Part shown: one piece after another, positions 38,178-47,226 of the stretch
How positions within the stretch are numbered: position 1 is the stretch's first letter
Layout of the letters: every line of letters starts with the position of its first letter
Assembly (NCBI RefSeq): GCF_029892155.1
Contig: NZ_JARZAG010000004.1
Location: 124,001 to 188,000, forward strand
Length of the DNA stretch: 64,000 nucleotides
Source of the DNA: Kitasatospora sp. GAS204B
GTDB lineage: Bacteria > Actinomycetota > Actinomycetes > Streptomycetales > Streptomycetaceae
Reading direction: 5' to 3'
Made by a program: the position numbers and the translations under genes
Notes under the pieces: model-generated
What the model was told of the DNA's origin: nothing
Databases searched by the model: none
Seen by the model: only the letters and a program-made list of their open reading frames with translations

Positions 38178-38831
38178 ATGGCGCGACAAGCGCGGATAAC
38201 CGGCCGCACGTTCGCGGGGGCCGCCGTGCTCGCGGTGGCCGCCACCGGTCTGCTGGCCGGTACCGCTTCGGCGCACACCTACACGATCACGCATACGTGC
38301 TCGTCGGTCACGGTCAATCTGGCCAACTACAACTCGAACGTCACCAACACCATCACGGTGACCGAGGGCGACCAGACCGTGCTGCCCACCCAGACGTTCA
38401 AGGACACGTTCCAGCAGACGTTCCAGGTGGACCCCAAGCACTCCGGCGTGGTCGACGTGACGATCGCGGTCGTCGCGGGTGATGACCCGACGATGAAGCA
38501 CACGTGGACTTTCACCGACGTGGAGCATGTGCCGGTCTGCCCGACGCCCACCCCCACCCCGAGCCCCACCCCGCCCAGCCCGACGCCCAGCCCGACCCCC
38601 ACCACGGCGTCGCCCACCCCGACCACCCCCGCGCCGACTTCGGCCAAGCCGACCACCCCGGCGCCGAAGCCCACCACCCCGGCGCCGAAGCCGAGCAGCA
38701 CGGGTCCGTCGCTCGCCTTCACCGGTGGCGGCAGCGACTCCGGCATGATCGCCGGTGTCGGTGCGGCCGTGGTGGTTCTCGGTGGCGGGCTGGTCTTCAT
38801 GACCCGTCGTCGCAAGGCCGGTCGTCACTAG
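38178..38831 (+). CDS. LAxTG-anchored cell-wall surface protein
   Basis: 217 residues, ATG at 38178 with GGAAGGA 8 nt upstream. Signal peptide 1-32 with cleavage at 'ASA-HT'; an extracellular domain of about 90 residues with two cysteines (C41, C121); a Pro/Thr/Ser/Lys wall-spanning region (122-175); 'LAFTG' at 179-183, a class E sortase signal; a membrane segment (190-208) and 'RRRKAGRH' tail. It should be linked to peptidoglycan by a housekeeping sortase encoded elsewhere. The small N-terminal domain is not recognised. Confidence 0.85.
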   Translation: MARQARITGRTFAGAAVLAVAATGLLAGTASAHTYTITHTCSSVTVNLANYNSNVTNTITVTEGDQTVLPTQTFKDTFQQTFQVDPKHSGVVDVTIAVVAGDDPTMKHTWTFTDVEHVPVCPTPTPTPSPTPPSPTPSPTPTTASPTPTTPAPTSAKPTTPAPKPTTPAPKPSSTGPSLAFTGGGSDSGMIAGVGAAVVVLGGGLVFMTRRRKAGRH

Positions 38832-38860
38832 GTGACGCTGAACGTCGCTGATCAACGCTG

Positions 38861-38894
38861 AAGGGGTGGGGACCGCAACCGGTCCTCACCCCTT
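38861..38894 (+). terminator. Terminator after the LAxTG gene
   Basis: AAGGGGTGGGGACC (38861-38874) pairs with GGTCCTCACCCCTT (38881-38894); the one DNA mismatch is a G-U pair in the forward RNA. It begins 29 nt after the stop. Confidence 0.8.
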
Positions 38895-38912
38895 CTTCTG
38901 TTCGGTCGGCCG

Positions 38913-39677
38913 CTACTCCCAGCGGAAGAACCGCGCCGCCGCCGCCAGCCCGAGCACCGCCCAGACCGCCAGGATGCCGAGGTCCGACCAGGGCACCCCG
39001 GCGCCGGTCTGCAGGACGGTGCGCAGTCCGTCGGAGAGCGCGCTGATCGGCAGCAGGTCGAGCAGCGAGCGCACCGCCGAGGGGAACTTGGTCAGCGGCA
39101 CGATCACGCCGCCCGCCAGCAGCAGCAGGATGAAGACCAGGTTCGCGGCCGCCAGGGTGGCTTCGGCCTTCAGGGTGCCGGCCATCAGCAGGCCGAGTCC
39201 GGAGAAGGCGGCGGTGCCCAGGATCAGCAGCGCGAGGACCGAGAAGAGATCGCCGTGCGGCGACCAGCCCAGTGCCAGCGCGATCACCGAGAGCAGTGCG
39301 ACCTGCAGCGCCTCGGTGACCAGCACGCAGCCGGTCTTCGCGGTCAGCAGCGCCCAGCGCGGCAGCGGGCTCGCGCCGAGCCGCTTGAGCACGCCGTAGC
39401 GCCGTTCGAAGCCGGTCGCGATCGCTTGTCCGGTGAAGGCGGTGGACATCACGGCGAGCGCCAGCAGGCCGGGCGCCAGGAAGTCGACCCGCTTGCCGGG
39501 GCCGGTCACCGACACCACGTCGACCGCGCTGAACAGCACCAGCAGCACGGTCGGGATCACCACGGTGAGCAGCAGCTGCTCGCCGTTGCGCAGCAGCATC
39601 TTCGTCTCGAAGGCGGTCTGCGCGAGCAGCATCCGGTGGACGGGGGCGGCGCCGGGCCGCGGTGCGTAGGTACTCAC
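38913..39677 (-). CDS. ABC-2 type transporter permease
   Basis: 254 residues from the GTG at 39677, which overlaps the stop of the ATPase gene by 4 nt (GTGA). Six hydrophobic segments in the ABC-2 layout, with 'LAVMSTAFTGQAIATGFERRYGVLKRLGASPLPR' in the conserved region before the second half and 'FPSAVRSLLDLLPISALSDGLR' near the end. It forms an exporter with the ATPase; the substrate (drug or lipid) is unknown. The pair lies next to the suf operon, divergently. Confidence 0.88.
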   Translation of the reverse strand: MSTYAPRPGAAPVHRMLLAQTAFETKMLLRNGEQLLLTVVIPTVLLVLFSAVDVVSVTGPGKRVDFLAPGLLALAVMSTAFTGQAIATGFERRYGVLKRLGASPLPRWALLTAKTGCVLVTEALQVALLSVIALALGWSPHGDLFSVLALLILGTAAFSGLGLLMAGTLKAEATLAAANLVFILLLLAGGVIVPLTKFPSAVRSLLDLLPISALSDGLRTVLQTGAGVPWSDLGILAVWAVLGLAAAARFFRWE

Positions 39678-40600
39678 GAGCGCAGGTCCCGTCCGGTCAG
39701 TTCGAGGAAGACGTCTTCGAGGCTGCGCCGCTGCACGGTCAGCCGTTCGGGCAGTACGCCGGCTTCGGCGCACCAGGCGGTCACGGTGGCGACCAGTCGC
39801 GGGTCCATCGGCGCCTCGACGCGGTAGTTCCCGGGGGCGAGTTCCACGGCCGCCGCGCCGTCGGGCAGCACCTTGGTCAGCGCGCCGAGGTCCAGCCCGG
39901 GCGGGCCGTCGAAGTGCAGGCTGCTCTCGGCGCCGCCCCGGCAGAGCTCGTCGGGGCTGCCGCCGGCGATCACCCGGCCGCCGTCGACGATCTGGACGGC
40001 GTCGGCGAGCTGCTCGGCCTCGTCCATGTAGTGGGTGGTCACCACCACCGTGACGCCGTCCCGGCGCAGGTCGCGGACCAGCTCCCAGGTGGCGCGGCGG
40101 GCTTGCGGGTCCAGGCCCGCGGTCGGCTCGTCCAGGAAGACCAGCTCGGGGCGGCCGACCACGGCCATGGCCAGCGCGAGCCGCTGCTGCTGGCCGCCGG
40201 AGAGCCGGCGGTAGCTGGTGCGGCCGCACGAACCCAGGCCCAGGCGCTCGACCAGGGCGGGCACGTCCAGCGGGTGGGCGTGCAGCTTGGCGGTGTGCTC
40301 CAGCATCTCGACGGCGCGGGCGCCGGCGTACACACCACCCGACTGGAGCATCACGCCGATCCGGGGTCGCAGCTCGGCTGCCTGCCGGATCGGGTCGAGT
40401 CCGAGCACCCGTACCGTCCCCGCGTCCGGACGGCGGTAGCCCTCGCAGGTCTCGATGGTGGTGGTCTTGCCGGCGCCGTTCGGGCCGAGCACGGCGGTGA
40501 CGGTGCCGCGCTCGATGCGCAGGTCGAGGCCGTCCACCGCGGTCTTCTCGCCGTACCGCTTGACCAGCCCGGCGATCTCGACGGCGGGTGAGTTCTGCAT
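39674..40600 (-). CDS. ABC transporter ATP-binding protein (drug-exporter type)
   Basis: 308 residues. Walker A 'GPNGAGKTT' (about 39-47), signature 'LSGGQQQRLALA', Walker B 'LVFLDEPTAGLD', and a C-terminal extension of the DrrA type ('RRSLEDVFLELTGRDLR'). ATG at 40600 without a Shine-Dalgarno; TACACT on the reverse strand (40613-40608) ends 7 nt before it, so a leaderless transcript is likely. An iron box lies about 70 bp upstream, between this gene and sufR. Confidence 0.92.
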   Translation of the reverse strand: MQNSPAVEIAGLVKRYGEKTAVDGLDLRIERGTVTAVLGPNGAGKTTTIETCEGYRRPDAGTVRVLGLDPIRQAAELRPRIGVMLQSGGVYAGARAVEMLEHTAKLHAHPLDVPALVERLGLGSCGRTSYRRLSGGQQQRLALAMAVVGRPELVFLDEPTAGLDPQARRATWELVRDLRRDGVTVVVTTHYMDEAEQLADAVQIVDGGRVIAGGSPDELCRGGAESSLHFDGPPGLDLGALTKVLPDGAAAVELAPGNYRVEAPMDPRLVATVTAWCAEAGVLPERLTVQRRSLEDVFLELTGRDLRS

Positions 40601-40666
40601 ACCGGCGAGTGTAGGAGGCCGGACCGAAGGGGCCGGACGTCGCCCCGGCTAGATCGTTTTCGCAGG

Positions 40667-40685
40667 TCAGGTAAGCCTTACCTGC
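40667..40685. promoter_or_regulatory. DtxR/DmdR-type iron box
   Basis: TCAGGTAAGCCTTACCTGC matches TWAGGTWAGSCTWACCTWA at 16 of 19 positions and contains the 17-bp palindrome CAGGTAAG-C-CTTACCTG. It sits between the divergent ABC exporter and sufR, so an iron-dependent repressor could act on either side. Confidence 0.6.
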
Positions 40686-40720
40686 GTGACCGATCCCACC
40701 GTTGAGGCGTAGGTCACGGC

Positions 40721-40757
40721 TTGTCCGGTCGGAGCTAATTACGCAACAATGGTGTTG
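40721..40757 (+). promoter_or_regulatory. Promoter and SufR operator of the suf operon
   Basis: TTGTCC (40721-40726), 18 nt, AACAAT (40745-40750), predicted start at about 40757, the G of the sufR GTG. CAAC-AATGGT-GTTG (40744-40757) is a perfect CAAC-N6-GTTG, the SufR operator known from cyanobacteria and streptomycetes, and covers the -10 and the start codon. Holo-SufR would block its own operon when Fe-S clusters are plentiful. Confidence 0.72.
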
Positions 40758-41632
40758 TGAAAAACATCCGCGAGCACCAGCAGGAGCAGGAGGCCGAGTC
40801 GGCCCCCGGCTTCCCGGTGCCCGCGACCTCGGCGGAAGTGCTGCTGGACGGCCACCGGGCGACCCGGGACCGGGTCGCCCGCTCGATCCTGGACCACGGT
40901 CCGTCCTCGGCCGCCGATCTGGCCAGCCGGCTCGGGCTGACCGCCGCGGCGGTCCGCCGCCACCTGGACGGGCTGGCCGCGGCCGGCCTGGTCGAGTCCC
41001 GCGAGCAGCGGGTCTACGGCAGCCGGGGCCGGGGGCGACCCGCCAAGGTGTTCGCCCTCACCGAGTCCGGCCGGGACGCCTTCTACCAGGCCTACGACCA
41101 GCTCGCCGCCGACGCGCTGCGCTGGATCGCCGAGGCGGTCGGTGGCGGCAAGGCCGGCGAGGAGGCGGTCGCCGCCTTCGCCCGGGCCCGGTTCGGCAAG
41201 CAGGGCCAGCGCTACCTCGGCGCCCTGGAGCGGGCCGCCGCCGACCAGCGGACCGAGGCGCTCGCCGAGGCGCTGAGCGCCGACGGGTACGCTGCGACGG
41301 TGCGGCGTGTGCCGTCCGCCGCCCCGGCCGCCAAGGCCCCGGCCGGCGCCCAGCTCTGCCAGCACCACTGCCCGGTCGCGCACATCGCCGAGCAGTTCCC
41401 CCAGCTGTGCGAGGCGGAGACCGAGGTCTTCTCCCAGCTGCTGGGCACCCATGTGCAACGGCTGGCCACCATCGCCCACGGCGACGGGGTCTGCACCACC
41501 TATGTGCCGGCACCCGGTGCCGCACCGTCGCCCGCCGCGAGTGAAAGCTCTGGCGATCGCACCGGTGCAGCGCCGACTGCCGGTACGACCACCGAAACAC
41601 CGACTGCGCCTGCGCGGAGGAACCCCGCATGA
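40757..41632 (+). CDS. sufR: Fe-S cluster-sensing repressor SufR
   Basis: 291 residues. An N-terminal winged helix-turn-helix (about 50-80: '[30 protein letters not shown]', wing '[18 protein letters not shown]') is followed by a helical domain and four cysteines, C201, C205, C218 and C246 ('[10 protein letters not shown]', 'FPQLCEA', 'GDGVCTTY'), of which three normally hold a [4Fe-4S] cluster. It represses the suf operon when loaded. The Thr/Pro/Ala-rich tail (250-291) is not part of the fold. GTG start without Shine-Dalgarno; stop overlaps sufB by 4 nt. Confidence 0.93.
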   Translation: MKNIREHQQEQEAESAPGFPVPATSAEVLLDGHRATRDRVARSILDHGPSSAADLASRLGLTAAAVRRHLDGLAAAGLVESREQRVYGSRGRGRPAKVFALTESGRDAFYQAYDQLAADALRWIAEAVGGGKAGEEAVAAFARARFGKQGQRYLGALERAAADQRTEALAEALSADGYAATVRRVPSAAPAAKAPAGAQLCQHHCPVAHIAEQFPQLCEAETEVFSQLLGTHVQRLATIAHGDGVCTTYVPAPGAAPSPAASESSGDRTGAAPTAGTTTETPTAPARRNPA

Positions 41633-43044
41633 CTGACACCGTTTCCCACCCGGAGCTCGAAGGTCTGGGCACCTACGAGTACGGCTGGTCGGACCCCGAC
41701 GCGGCCGGCTCGGTGGCCAAGCGCGGCCTGAACGAAGACGTCGTCCGCGACATCTCGGCGAAGAAGTCCGAGCCGGAGTGGATGCTCAAGCTGCGCCTCA
41801 AGGGCCTGAAGCTGTTCGAGAAGAAGCCCATGCCGACCTGGGGCTCCGACCTCTCGGGCATCGACTTCGACAACATCAAGTACTTCGTGCGCTCCACCGA
41901 GAAGCAGGCCGAGTCCTGGGAGGACCTGCCCGCCGACATCAAGGCGACCTACGACAAGCTCGGCATCCCGGAGGCCGAGAAGCAGCGTCTGGTCGCCGGT
42001 GTCGCCGCGCAGTACGAGTCCGAGGTCGTCTACCACCAGATCCGCGAGGACCTGGAGGAGCAGGGCGTGATCTTCCTCGACACGGACACCGCGCTCAAGC
42101 AGCACCCGGAGCTCTTCCAGGAGTACTTCGGCACCGTGATCCCGGTGGGCGACAACAAGTTCGCCTCGCTGAACACGGCGGTCTGGTCCGGCGGCTCGTT
42201 CATCTACGTGCCGAAGGGCGTGCGCGTGGACATCCCGCTGCAGGCCTACTTCCGGATCAACACCGAGAACATGGGCCAGTTCGAGCGGACGCTGATCATC
42301 GTCGACGAGGACGCCTACGTCCACTACGTCGAGGGCTGCACCGCGCCGATCTACTCCTCGGACTCGCTGCACAGCGCCGTGGTCGAGATCATCGTCAAGA
42401 AGGGCGGCCGCTGCCGCTACACGACCATCCAGAACTGGTCGAACAACGTCTACAACCTGGTCACCAAGCGCGCCGTGGCGTACGAGGGCGCGACCATGGA
42501 GTGGGTCGACGGCAACATCGGCTCCAAGGTCACCATGAAGTACCCGGCCGTCTACCTGATGGGCGAGCACGCCAAGGGCGAGACCCTGTCGATCGCCTTC
42601 GCCGGCGAGGGCCAGCACCAGGACGCCGGCGCCAAGATGGTGCACATGGCGCCGAACACCTCCTCCAACATCGTCTCCAAGTCGGTGGCGCGTGGCGGTG
42701 GCCGCACCTCCTACCGCGGTCTGATCGAGATCGGCGAGGGCTCCAAGGGCGCCAAGTCCAACGTGCTCTGCGACGCGCTGCTGGTGGACACCATCTCCCG
42801 CTCGGACACCTACCCCTACGTCGACGTCCGCGAGGACGACGTCTCGATGGGTCACGAGGCGACCGTCTCCAAGGTCAGCGAGGACCAGCTCTTCTACCTG
42901 ATGAGCCGTGGCATGACCGAGTTCGAGGCGATGGCGATGATCGTGCGCGGCTTCGTCGAGCCGATCGCGCGTGAGCTGCCGATGGAGTACGCGCTGGAGC
43001 TCAACCGGCTGATCGAGCTGCAGATGGAGGGCTCCGTCGGCTGA
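41629..43044 (+). CDS. sufB: Fe-S cluster assembly scaffold protein SufB
   Basis: 471 residues. Core component of the SufBC2D scaffold on which clusters are built. The body has the beta-helix repeats ('[44 protein letters not shown]'), with the conserved 'EGCTAP' Cys, and the C-terminal '[36 protein letters not shown]' and '[18 protein letters not shown]'. ATGA overlap with sufR couples the two. Confidence 0.96.
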   Translation: MTDTVSHPELEGLGTYEYGWSDPDAAGSVAKRGLNEDVVRDISAKKSEPEWMLKLRLKGLKLFEKKPMPTWGSDLSGIDFDNIKYFVRSTEKQAESWEDLPADIKATYDKLGIPEAEKQRLVAGVAAQYESEVVYHQIREDLEEQGVIFLDTDTALKQHPELFQEYFGTVIPVGDNKFASLNTAVWSGGSFIYVPKGVRVDIPLQAYFRINTENMGQFERTLIIVDEDAYVHYVEGCTAPIYSSDSLHSAVVEIIVKKGGRCRYTTIQNWSNNVYNLVTKRAVAYEGATMEWVDGNIGSKVTMKYPAVYLMGEHAKGETLSIAFAGEGQHQDAGAKMVHMAPNTSSNIVSKSVARGGGRTSYRGLIEIGEGSKGAKSNVLCDALLVDTISRSDTYPYVDVREDDVSMGHEATVSKVSEDQLFYLMSRGMTEFEAMAMIVRGFVEPIARELPMEYALELNRLIELQMEGSVG

Positions 43045-43120
43045 CGCCTTGTCCTTCGAGACGAGGCAGTAGCCGTCCGACCCCGCTGACACTTTGAGGA
43101 AGAGAGCAACACGAACAGCC

Positions 43121-44356
43121 ATGGCTGATACGCCCATGAACACCGCCGGCTCCACCACCGCCGGGTCGATCGAGGTCGGTACCGCCGGTGCCGGCGCGCA
43201 GCTCGCCGGGCCCGGCACCGGCCGAGCCACCGCACTGCAGCCGATCGACGCCCGGGTCGCGGTGAAGCCCTCGTACGACGTGAACGACTTCCCGGTGCCC
43301 ACCGGCCGCGAGGAGGACTGGCGGTTCACCCCGCTGCACCGCCTGGGCGGGCTGCACGACGGCAGCGCCGTCAGCGCGCCGAAGGGTGAGGACAAGGTCG
43401 AGTTCAGCCTGCCGGACGGCGTCACCGCCGACCTGGTCGGCCGGGACGACGCGCGGATCGGCAAGGCCGGCAAGCCGGTCGACCGGGTCGCCGCGCAGGC
43501 GTTCAGCGCGTTCGAGCAGGCGCTGGTGGTCACCGTCCCCAAGGACGCGGTGCTCACCGAGCCGGTCAGGATCGACGTGCGCGGCGAGGGCGGCGTCCGC
43601 TTCGCGCACGTGGTGATCGACGTCAAGCCGTTCGCCGAGGCCGTCGTGGTGCTGAACCACACCGGCACCGGCACCCGGGCCGCCAACGTCGAGCTGCTGG
43701 TGGGCGACGGTGCCAAGCTCACCTTCGTCTCGGTCCAGGACTGGGACCGGGACGCGGTGCACACCTCCCAGCAGACCGCGCTGGTCGGCCGGGACGCCTC
43801 GCTCAAGTCCGTGGTGGTCACCTTCGGTGGCGACCTGGTGCGGATCCACCCGCGGGTCACCTACGCGGCCCCCGGCGGCGAGGCCGAGCTGTTCGGCCTC
43901 TACTTCGCCGACGCCGGCCAGCACCTGGAGCACCGCCTGCAGATCGACCACGACACCCCGCACTGCCGGTCGAACGTGGTCTACAAGGGCGCGCTGCAGG
44001 GCCAGGACGCGCACGCGGTCTGGGTCGGCGACGTGCTGATCCGCGCCGCCGCCGAGGGCACCGACACCTACGAGCACAACCGCAACCTGGTGCTCACCGA
44101 CGGCGCCCGGGTCGACTCGATCCCGAACCTGGAGATCGAGACCGGCGAGATCGTCGGTGCGGGCCACGCCTCGGCGACCGGCCGCTTCGACGACGAGCAG
44201 CTCTTCTACCTGCAGTCCCGCGGCATCCCGCAGGAGGAGGCGCGCCGCCTGGTGGTGCGCGGCTTCTTCGCCGAGCTGGTGCAGCAGATCGGGGTTCCCG
44301 AGCTCCACGACCAGCTGATGGAGAAGATCGAGGCCGAACTGGCGGGCGTGGCATGA
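43121..44356 (+). CDS. sufD: Fe-S cluster assembly protein SufD
   Basis: 411 residues from the ATG at 43121; a TTG at 43094 and ATG at 43136 are alternatives, and GAGGAAGAGAG lies rather far upstream (about 15 nt). Paralogue of SufB in the SufBC2D complex. 'PVPTGREEDWRFTPLHRL' and the C-terminal 'HASATGRFDDEQLFYLQSRGIPQEEARRLVVRGFF' are characteristic. A 76-nt gap from sufB has no hairpin. Stop overlaps the ferredoxin gene by 4 nt. Confidence 0.94.
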   Translation: MADTPMNTAGSTTAGSIEVGTAGAGAQLAGPGTGRATALQPIDARVAVKPSYDVNDFPVPTGREEDWRFTPLHRLGGLHDGSAVSAPKGEDKVEFSLPDGVTADLVGRDDARIGKAGKPVDRVAAQAFSAFEQALVVTVPKDAVLTEPVRIDVRGEGGVRFAHVVIDVKPFAEAVVVLNHTGTGTRAANVELLVGDGAKLTFVSVQDWDRDAVHTSQQTALVGRDASLKSVVVTFGGDLVRIHPRVTYAAPGGEAELFGLYFADAGQHLEHRLQIDHDTPHCRSNVVYKGALQGQDAHAVWVGDVLIRAAAEGTDTYEHNRNLVLTDGARVDSIPNLEIETGEIVGAGHASATGRFDDEQLFYLQSRGIPQEEARRLVVRGFFAELVQQIGVPELHDQLMEKIEAELAGVA

Positions 44357-44703
44357 GCGAGCGCAGCGAGCGAACCACCAATGCTGTGTACGTGCGTGTC
44401 TGCTCGCTGAACGAGCTGGGCGAGGACTCGCCCAAGCGCGTCGAGCTGGGCGGTGGGCTGGCGATCTCGATCGTGCGCACCGAGGGCGAGGTGTTCGCGA
44501 TCAACGACATCTGCTCGCACGCGAACGTCTCGCTCTCCGAGGGCGAGGTCGAGGACTGCCGGATCGAGTGCTGGCTGCACGGCTCGACGTTCGACCTGCG
44601 CACCGGCAAGCCCTCCGGACTGCCCGCCACCCGGCCGGTTCCCGTTTACCCCGTAAAGATCGAAGGGGACGATGTGCTCGTCTCCGTCACCCAGGAGTCC
44701 TGA
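44353..44703 (+). CDS. Rieske-type ferredoxin of the suf operon
   Basis: 116 residues, cytoplasmic (no signal). Rieske ligands: C54/H56 in 'ICSHANVS' and C73/H76 in 'CWLHGSTF', with no extra disulfide cysteines, as in dioxygenase-type soluble ferredoxins ('non-haem iron oxygenase ferredoxin subunit' in annotations). Its place inside suf, overlapping sufD by 4 nt and 2 nt from sufC, suggests it supplies electrons to cluster assembly; that is inference. It is distinct from the exported Rieske lipoprotein at 17.8 kb. Confidence 0.9.
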   Translation: MSERSERTTNAVYVRVCSLNELGEDSPKRVELGGGLAISIVRTEGEVFAINDICSHANVSLSEGEVEDCRIECWLHGSTFDLRTGKPSGLPATRPVPVYPVKIEGDDVLVSVTQES

Positions 44704-44705
44704 GC

Positions 44706-45470
44706 ATGGCAACCCTTGAAATCCGCGACCTGCACGTCTCCGTCGAAACTGAGGCCGGCCCCCGTGAGATCCTGCGCGGCGTCGACCTGACGGTCAAGCA
44801 GGGCGAGACCCACGCCATCATGGGCCCCAACGGCTCCGGCAAGTCCACCCTGGCCTACACCCTCGCCGGGCACCCGAAGTACACCGTCACCAGCGGCCAG
44901 GTGCTGCTGGACGGCGAGGACGTGCTGGCGATGACCGTCGACGAGCGCGCCCGGGCCGGCGTCTTCCTGGCCATGCAGTACCCGGTCGAGGTCCCCGGTG
45001 TCTCGGTCTCCAACTTCCTGCGCACCGCGGCCACCGCGATCCGCGGCGAGGCCCCCAAGCTGCGCACCTGGGTGAAGGAGGTCAAGGAGGCCATGGCGAC
45101 GCTCCAGATGGACCCGGCCTTCGCCGAGCGCAACGTCAACGAGGGCTTCTCCGGCGGCGAGAAGAAGCGCCACGAGATCCTCCAGCTCGAGCTGCTCAAG
45201 CCGAAGATCGCGATCCTCGACGAGACCGACTCCGGCCTCGACGTCGACGCGCTGCGCCAGGTCTCCGAGGGCATCAACCGGGTCGCCTCCTCCGGTGAGG
45301 TCGGCACCCTGCTGGTCACCCACTACACCCGCATCCTGCGGTACATCAAGCCCGACTACGTCCACGTCTTCTCGGCCGGCCGGATCGTCGAGTCCGGTGG
45401 CGCCGAGCTCGCCGACAAGCTGGAGAACGAGGGCTACGAGGCTTACGTGAAGGGCGGCGCTTCCGAGTGA
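44706..45470 (+). CDS. sufC: Fe-S cluster assembly ATPase SufC
   Basis: 254 residues. ABC-type ATPase of the SufBC2D scaffold: Walker A 'GPNGSGKST', signature 'SGGEKKRHEI' and Walker B 'IAILDETDSGLD', with the SufC-specific Asp before the D-loop. ATP use remodels SufB-SufD so the cluster can form. ATG 2 nt after the ferredoxin stop; GTGA overlap with sufS. Confidence 0.96.
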   Translation: MATLEIRDLHVSVETEAGPREILRGVDLTVKQGETHAIMGPNGSGKSTLAYTLAGHPKYTVTSGQVLLDGEDVLAMTVDERARAGVFLAMQYPVEVPGVSVSNFLRTAATAIRGEAPKLRTWVKEVKEAMATLQMDPAFAERNVNEGFSGGEKKRHEILQLELLKPKIAILDETDSGLDVDALRQVSEGINRVASSGEVGTLLVTHYTRILRYIKPDYVHVFSAGRIVESGGAELADKLENEGYEAYVKGGASE

Positions 45471-46741
45471 CAATCATTCATCCCGGCTCGACGCTGGCGG
45501 GTCTGCTCGACACCGACGCGATCCGCAAGGACTTCCCGGTGCTGCAGCGGGTGCTGCACGACGGCAAGCCGCTGGTCTACCTGGACAACGCGGCCACCTC
45601 GCAGAAGCCCCGGCAGGTGCTGGACGCGCTCAACGCGTACTACGAGCAGCACAACGCCAACGTCCACCGCGGCGTGCACGTGCTGGCCGAAGAGGCCACC
45701 GCGCTGTACGAGGGCGCCCGGGACAAGGTCGCGGCGTTCATCAACGCGCCGAGCCGGGACGAGGTGATCTTCACCAAGAACGCCTCGGAGTCGCTCAACC
45801 TCGTTGCCAACATGTTGGGTTGGGCTGACGAGCCGTACCGCGTGGACGCGGACGCGGAGATCGTCATCACCGAGATGGAGCACCACTCCAACATCGTGCC
45901 GTGGCAGCTGCTCTCGCAGCGCACCGGCGCGAAGCTGAAGTGGTTCGGGCTGACCGACGAGGGCCGGCTCGACCTGTCCGACATCGAGCAGCTGATCACC
46001 GAGAAGACGAAGATCGTCTCCTTCACGCTGGTCTCCAACCTGCTGGGCACGATCAACCCGGTCGAGGCGATCGTCCGCCGCGCCCAGGACGTCGGCGCCC
46101 TGGTGCTGATCGACGCCTCGCAGGCCGCGCCGCACATGGTGCTGGACGTGCAGGCGCTGGAGGCCGACTTCGTCGCCTTCACCGGTCACAAGATGCTCGC
46201 GCCCACCGGCATCGGCGTGCTGTGGGGCCGCCAGGAACTCCTCGAGGACCTGCCGCCGTTCCTCGGCGGCGGCGAGATGATCGAGACCGTCACCATGGGC
46301 TCGTCCACCTACGCCCCGGCGCCGCACAAGTTCGAGGCCGGCACCCCGCCGATCGCCCAGGCGGTCGGGCTCGGCGCGGCCATCGACTACCTGTCCAACG
46401 TGGGCATGGAGAAGATCGCCGCCCACGAGCACGCGATCACCGAGTACGCGGTCGCGCGCCTCCAGGAGGTGCCGGACCTGCGGATCATCGGCCCGCGCAC
46501 GGCGGTCGACCGCGGCGCGGCGATCTCCTTCGTGCTCGGCGACATCCACCCGCACGACGTGGGCCAGGTGCTGGACGAGCAGGGCATCGCGGTCCGGGTC
46601 GGTCACCACTGCGCCCGCCCGGTCTGCCTGCGGTACGGGGTTCCGGCCACCACTCGCGCGTCGTTCTACCTGTACTCGACGCCGGGCGAGGTCGATCTGC
46701 TGATCGACGGCCTGCACCACGTCCGCAACTTCTTCGGCTGA
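45467..46741 (+). CDS. sufS: Cysteine desulfurase SufS
   Basis: 424 residues, group II PLP-dependent desulfurase that takes sulfur from cysteine. PLP Lys is K242 in 'TGHKMLAPTG'; the persulfide Cys is C382 in 'VGHHCARPVC'. 'YLDNAATSQKPRQVLDAL' and 'NANVHRGVH' are N-terminal family blocks. GTG start coupled to sufC. It should pass sulfur to SufU. Confidence 0.96.
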   Translation: MTIIHPGSTLAGLLDTDAIRKDFPVLQRVLHDGKPLVYLDNAATSQKPRQVLDALNAYYEQHNANVHRGVHVLAEEATALYEGARDKVAAFINAPSRDEVIFTKNASESLNLVANMLGWADEPYRVDADAEIVITEMEHHSNIVPWQLLSQRTGAKLKWFGLTDEGRLDLSDIEQLITEKTKIVSFTLVSNLLGTINPVEAIVRRAQDVGALVLIDASQAAPHMVLDVQALEADFVAFTGHKMLAPTGIGVLWGRQELLEDLPPFLGGGEMIETVTMGSSTYAPAPHKFEAGTPPIAQAVGLGAAIDYLSNVGMEKIAAHEHAITEYAVARLQEVPDLRIIGPRTAVDRGAAISFVLGDIHPHDVGQVLDEQGIAVRVGHHCARPVCLRYGVPATTRASFYLYSTPGEVDLLIDGLHHVRNFFG

Positions 46742-46757
46742 GGGGTGTGACGGCGAC

Positions 46758-47210
46758 ATGAAGCTCGACTCCATGTACCAGGAGATCATCCTGGACCACT
46801 ACCGCAACCCTCACGGCAAGGGCCTGCGCGACGGCGACGCCGAGGTCCACCACGTCAACCCCACCTGCGGTGACGAGATCACCCTGCGGGTGCGGCTCGA
46901 CGGCGCGGTGGTCGCGGATGTCTCCTACGAGTCGCAGGGCTGCTCGATCAGCCAGGCCAGCGCCTCGGTGCTGAACGACCTGGTGGTCGGAAAGCCGATC
47001 GGCGAGGCCCAGGCGATCCAGGAGGCCTTCCTGGAGCTGATGCAGAGCAAGGGCCAGGCCGAGGGCGACGAGGAGGTGCTGGAGGACGCGGTCGCGTTCG
47101 CCGGCGTCTCCAAGTACCCCGCCCGGGTCAAGTGCGCGCTGCTGAGCTGGATGGCCTGGAAGGACGCCACCGCGAAGGCGCTCGCCGAACAGCCGGCCAT
47201 CAACAACTGA
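46758..47210 (+). CDS. sufU: SUF system sulfur-transfer protein SufU
   Basis: 150 residues, IscU-like fold with zinc ligands C37 ('NPTCGDEI', with D39), C62 ('SQGCSISQAS') and C126 ('RVKCALLSW'). In Gram-positives it accepts sulfur from SufS by zinc-ligand exchange. The insertion between the second strand and the helix ('QSKGQAEGDEEV') is typical of SufU rather than IscU. 16 nt after sufS. Confidence 0.94.
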   Translation: MKLDSMYQEIILDHYRNPHGKGLRDGDAEVHHVNPTCGDEITLRVRLDGAVVADVSYESQGCSISQASASVLNDLVVGKPIGEAQAIQEAFLELMQSKGQAEGDEEVLEDAVAFAGVSKYPARVKCALLSWMAWKDATAKALAEQPAINN

Positions 47211-47226
47211 CGAGGACCGATTGAGC

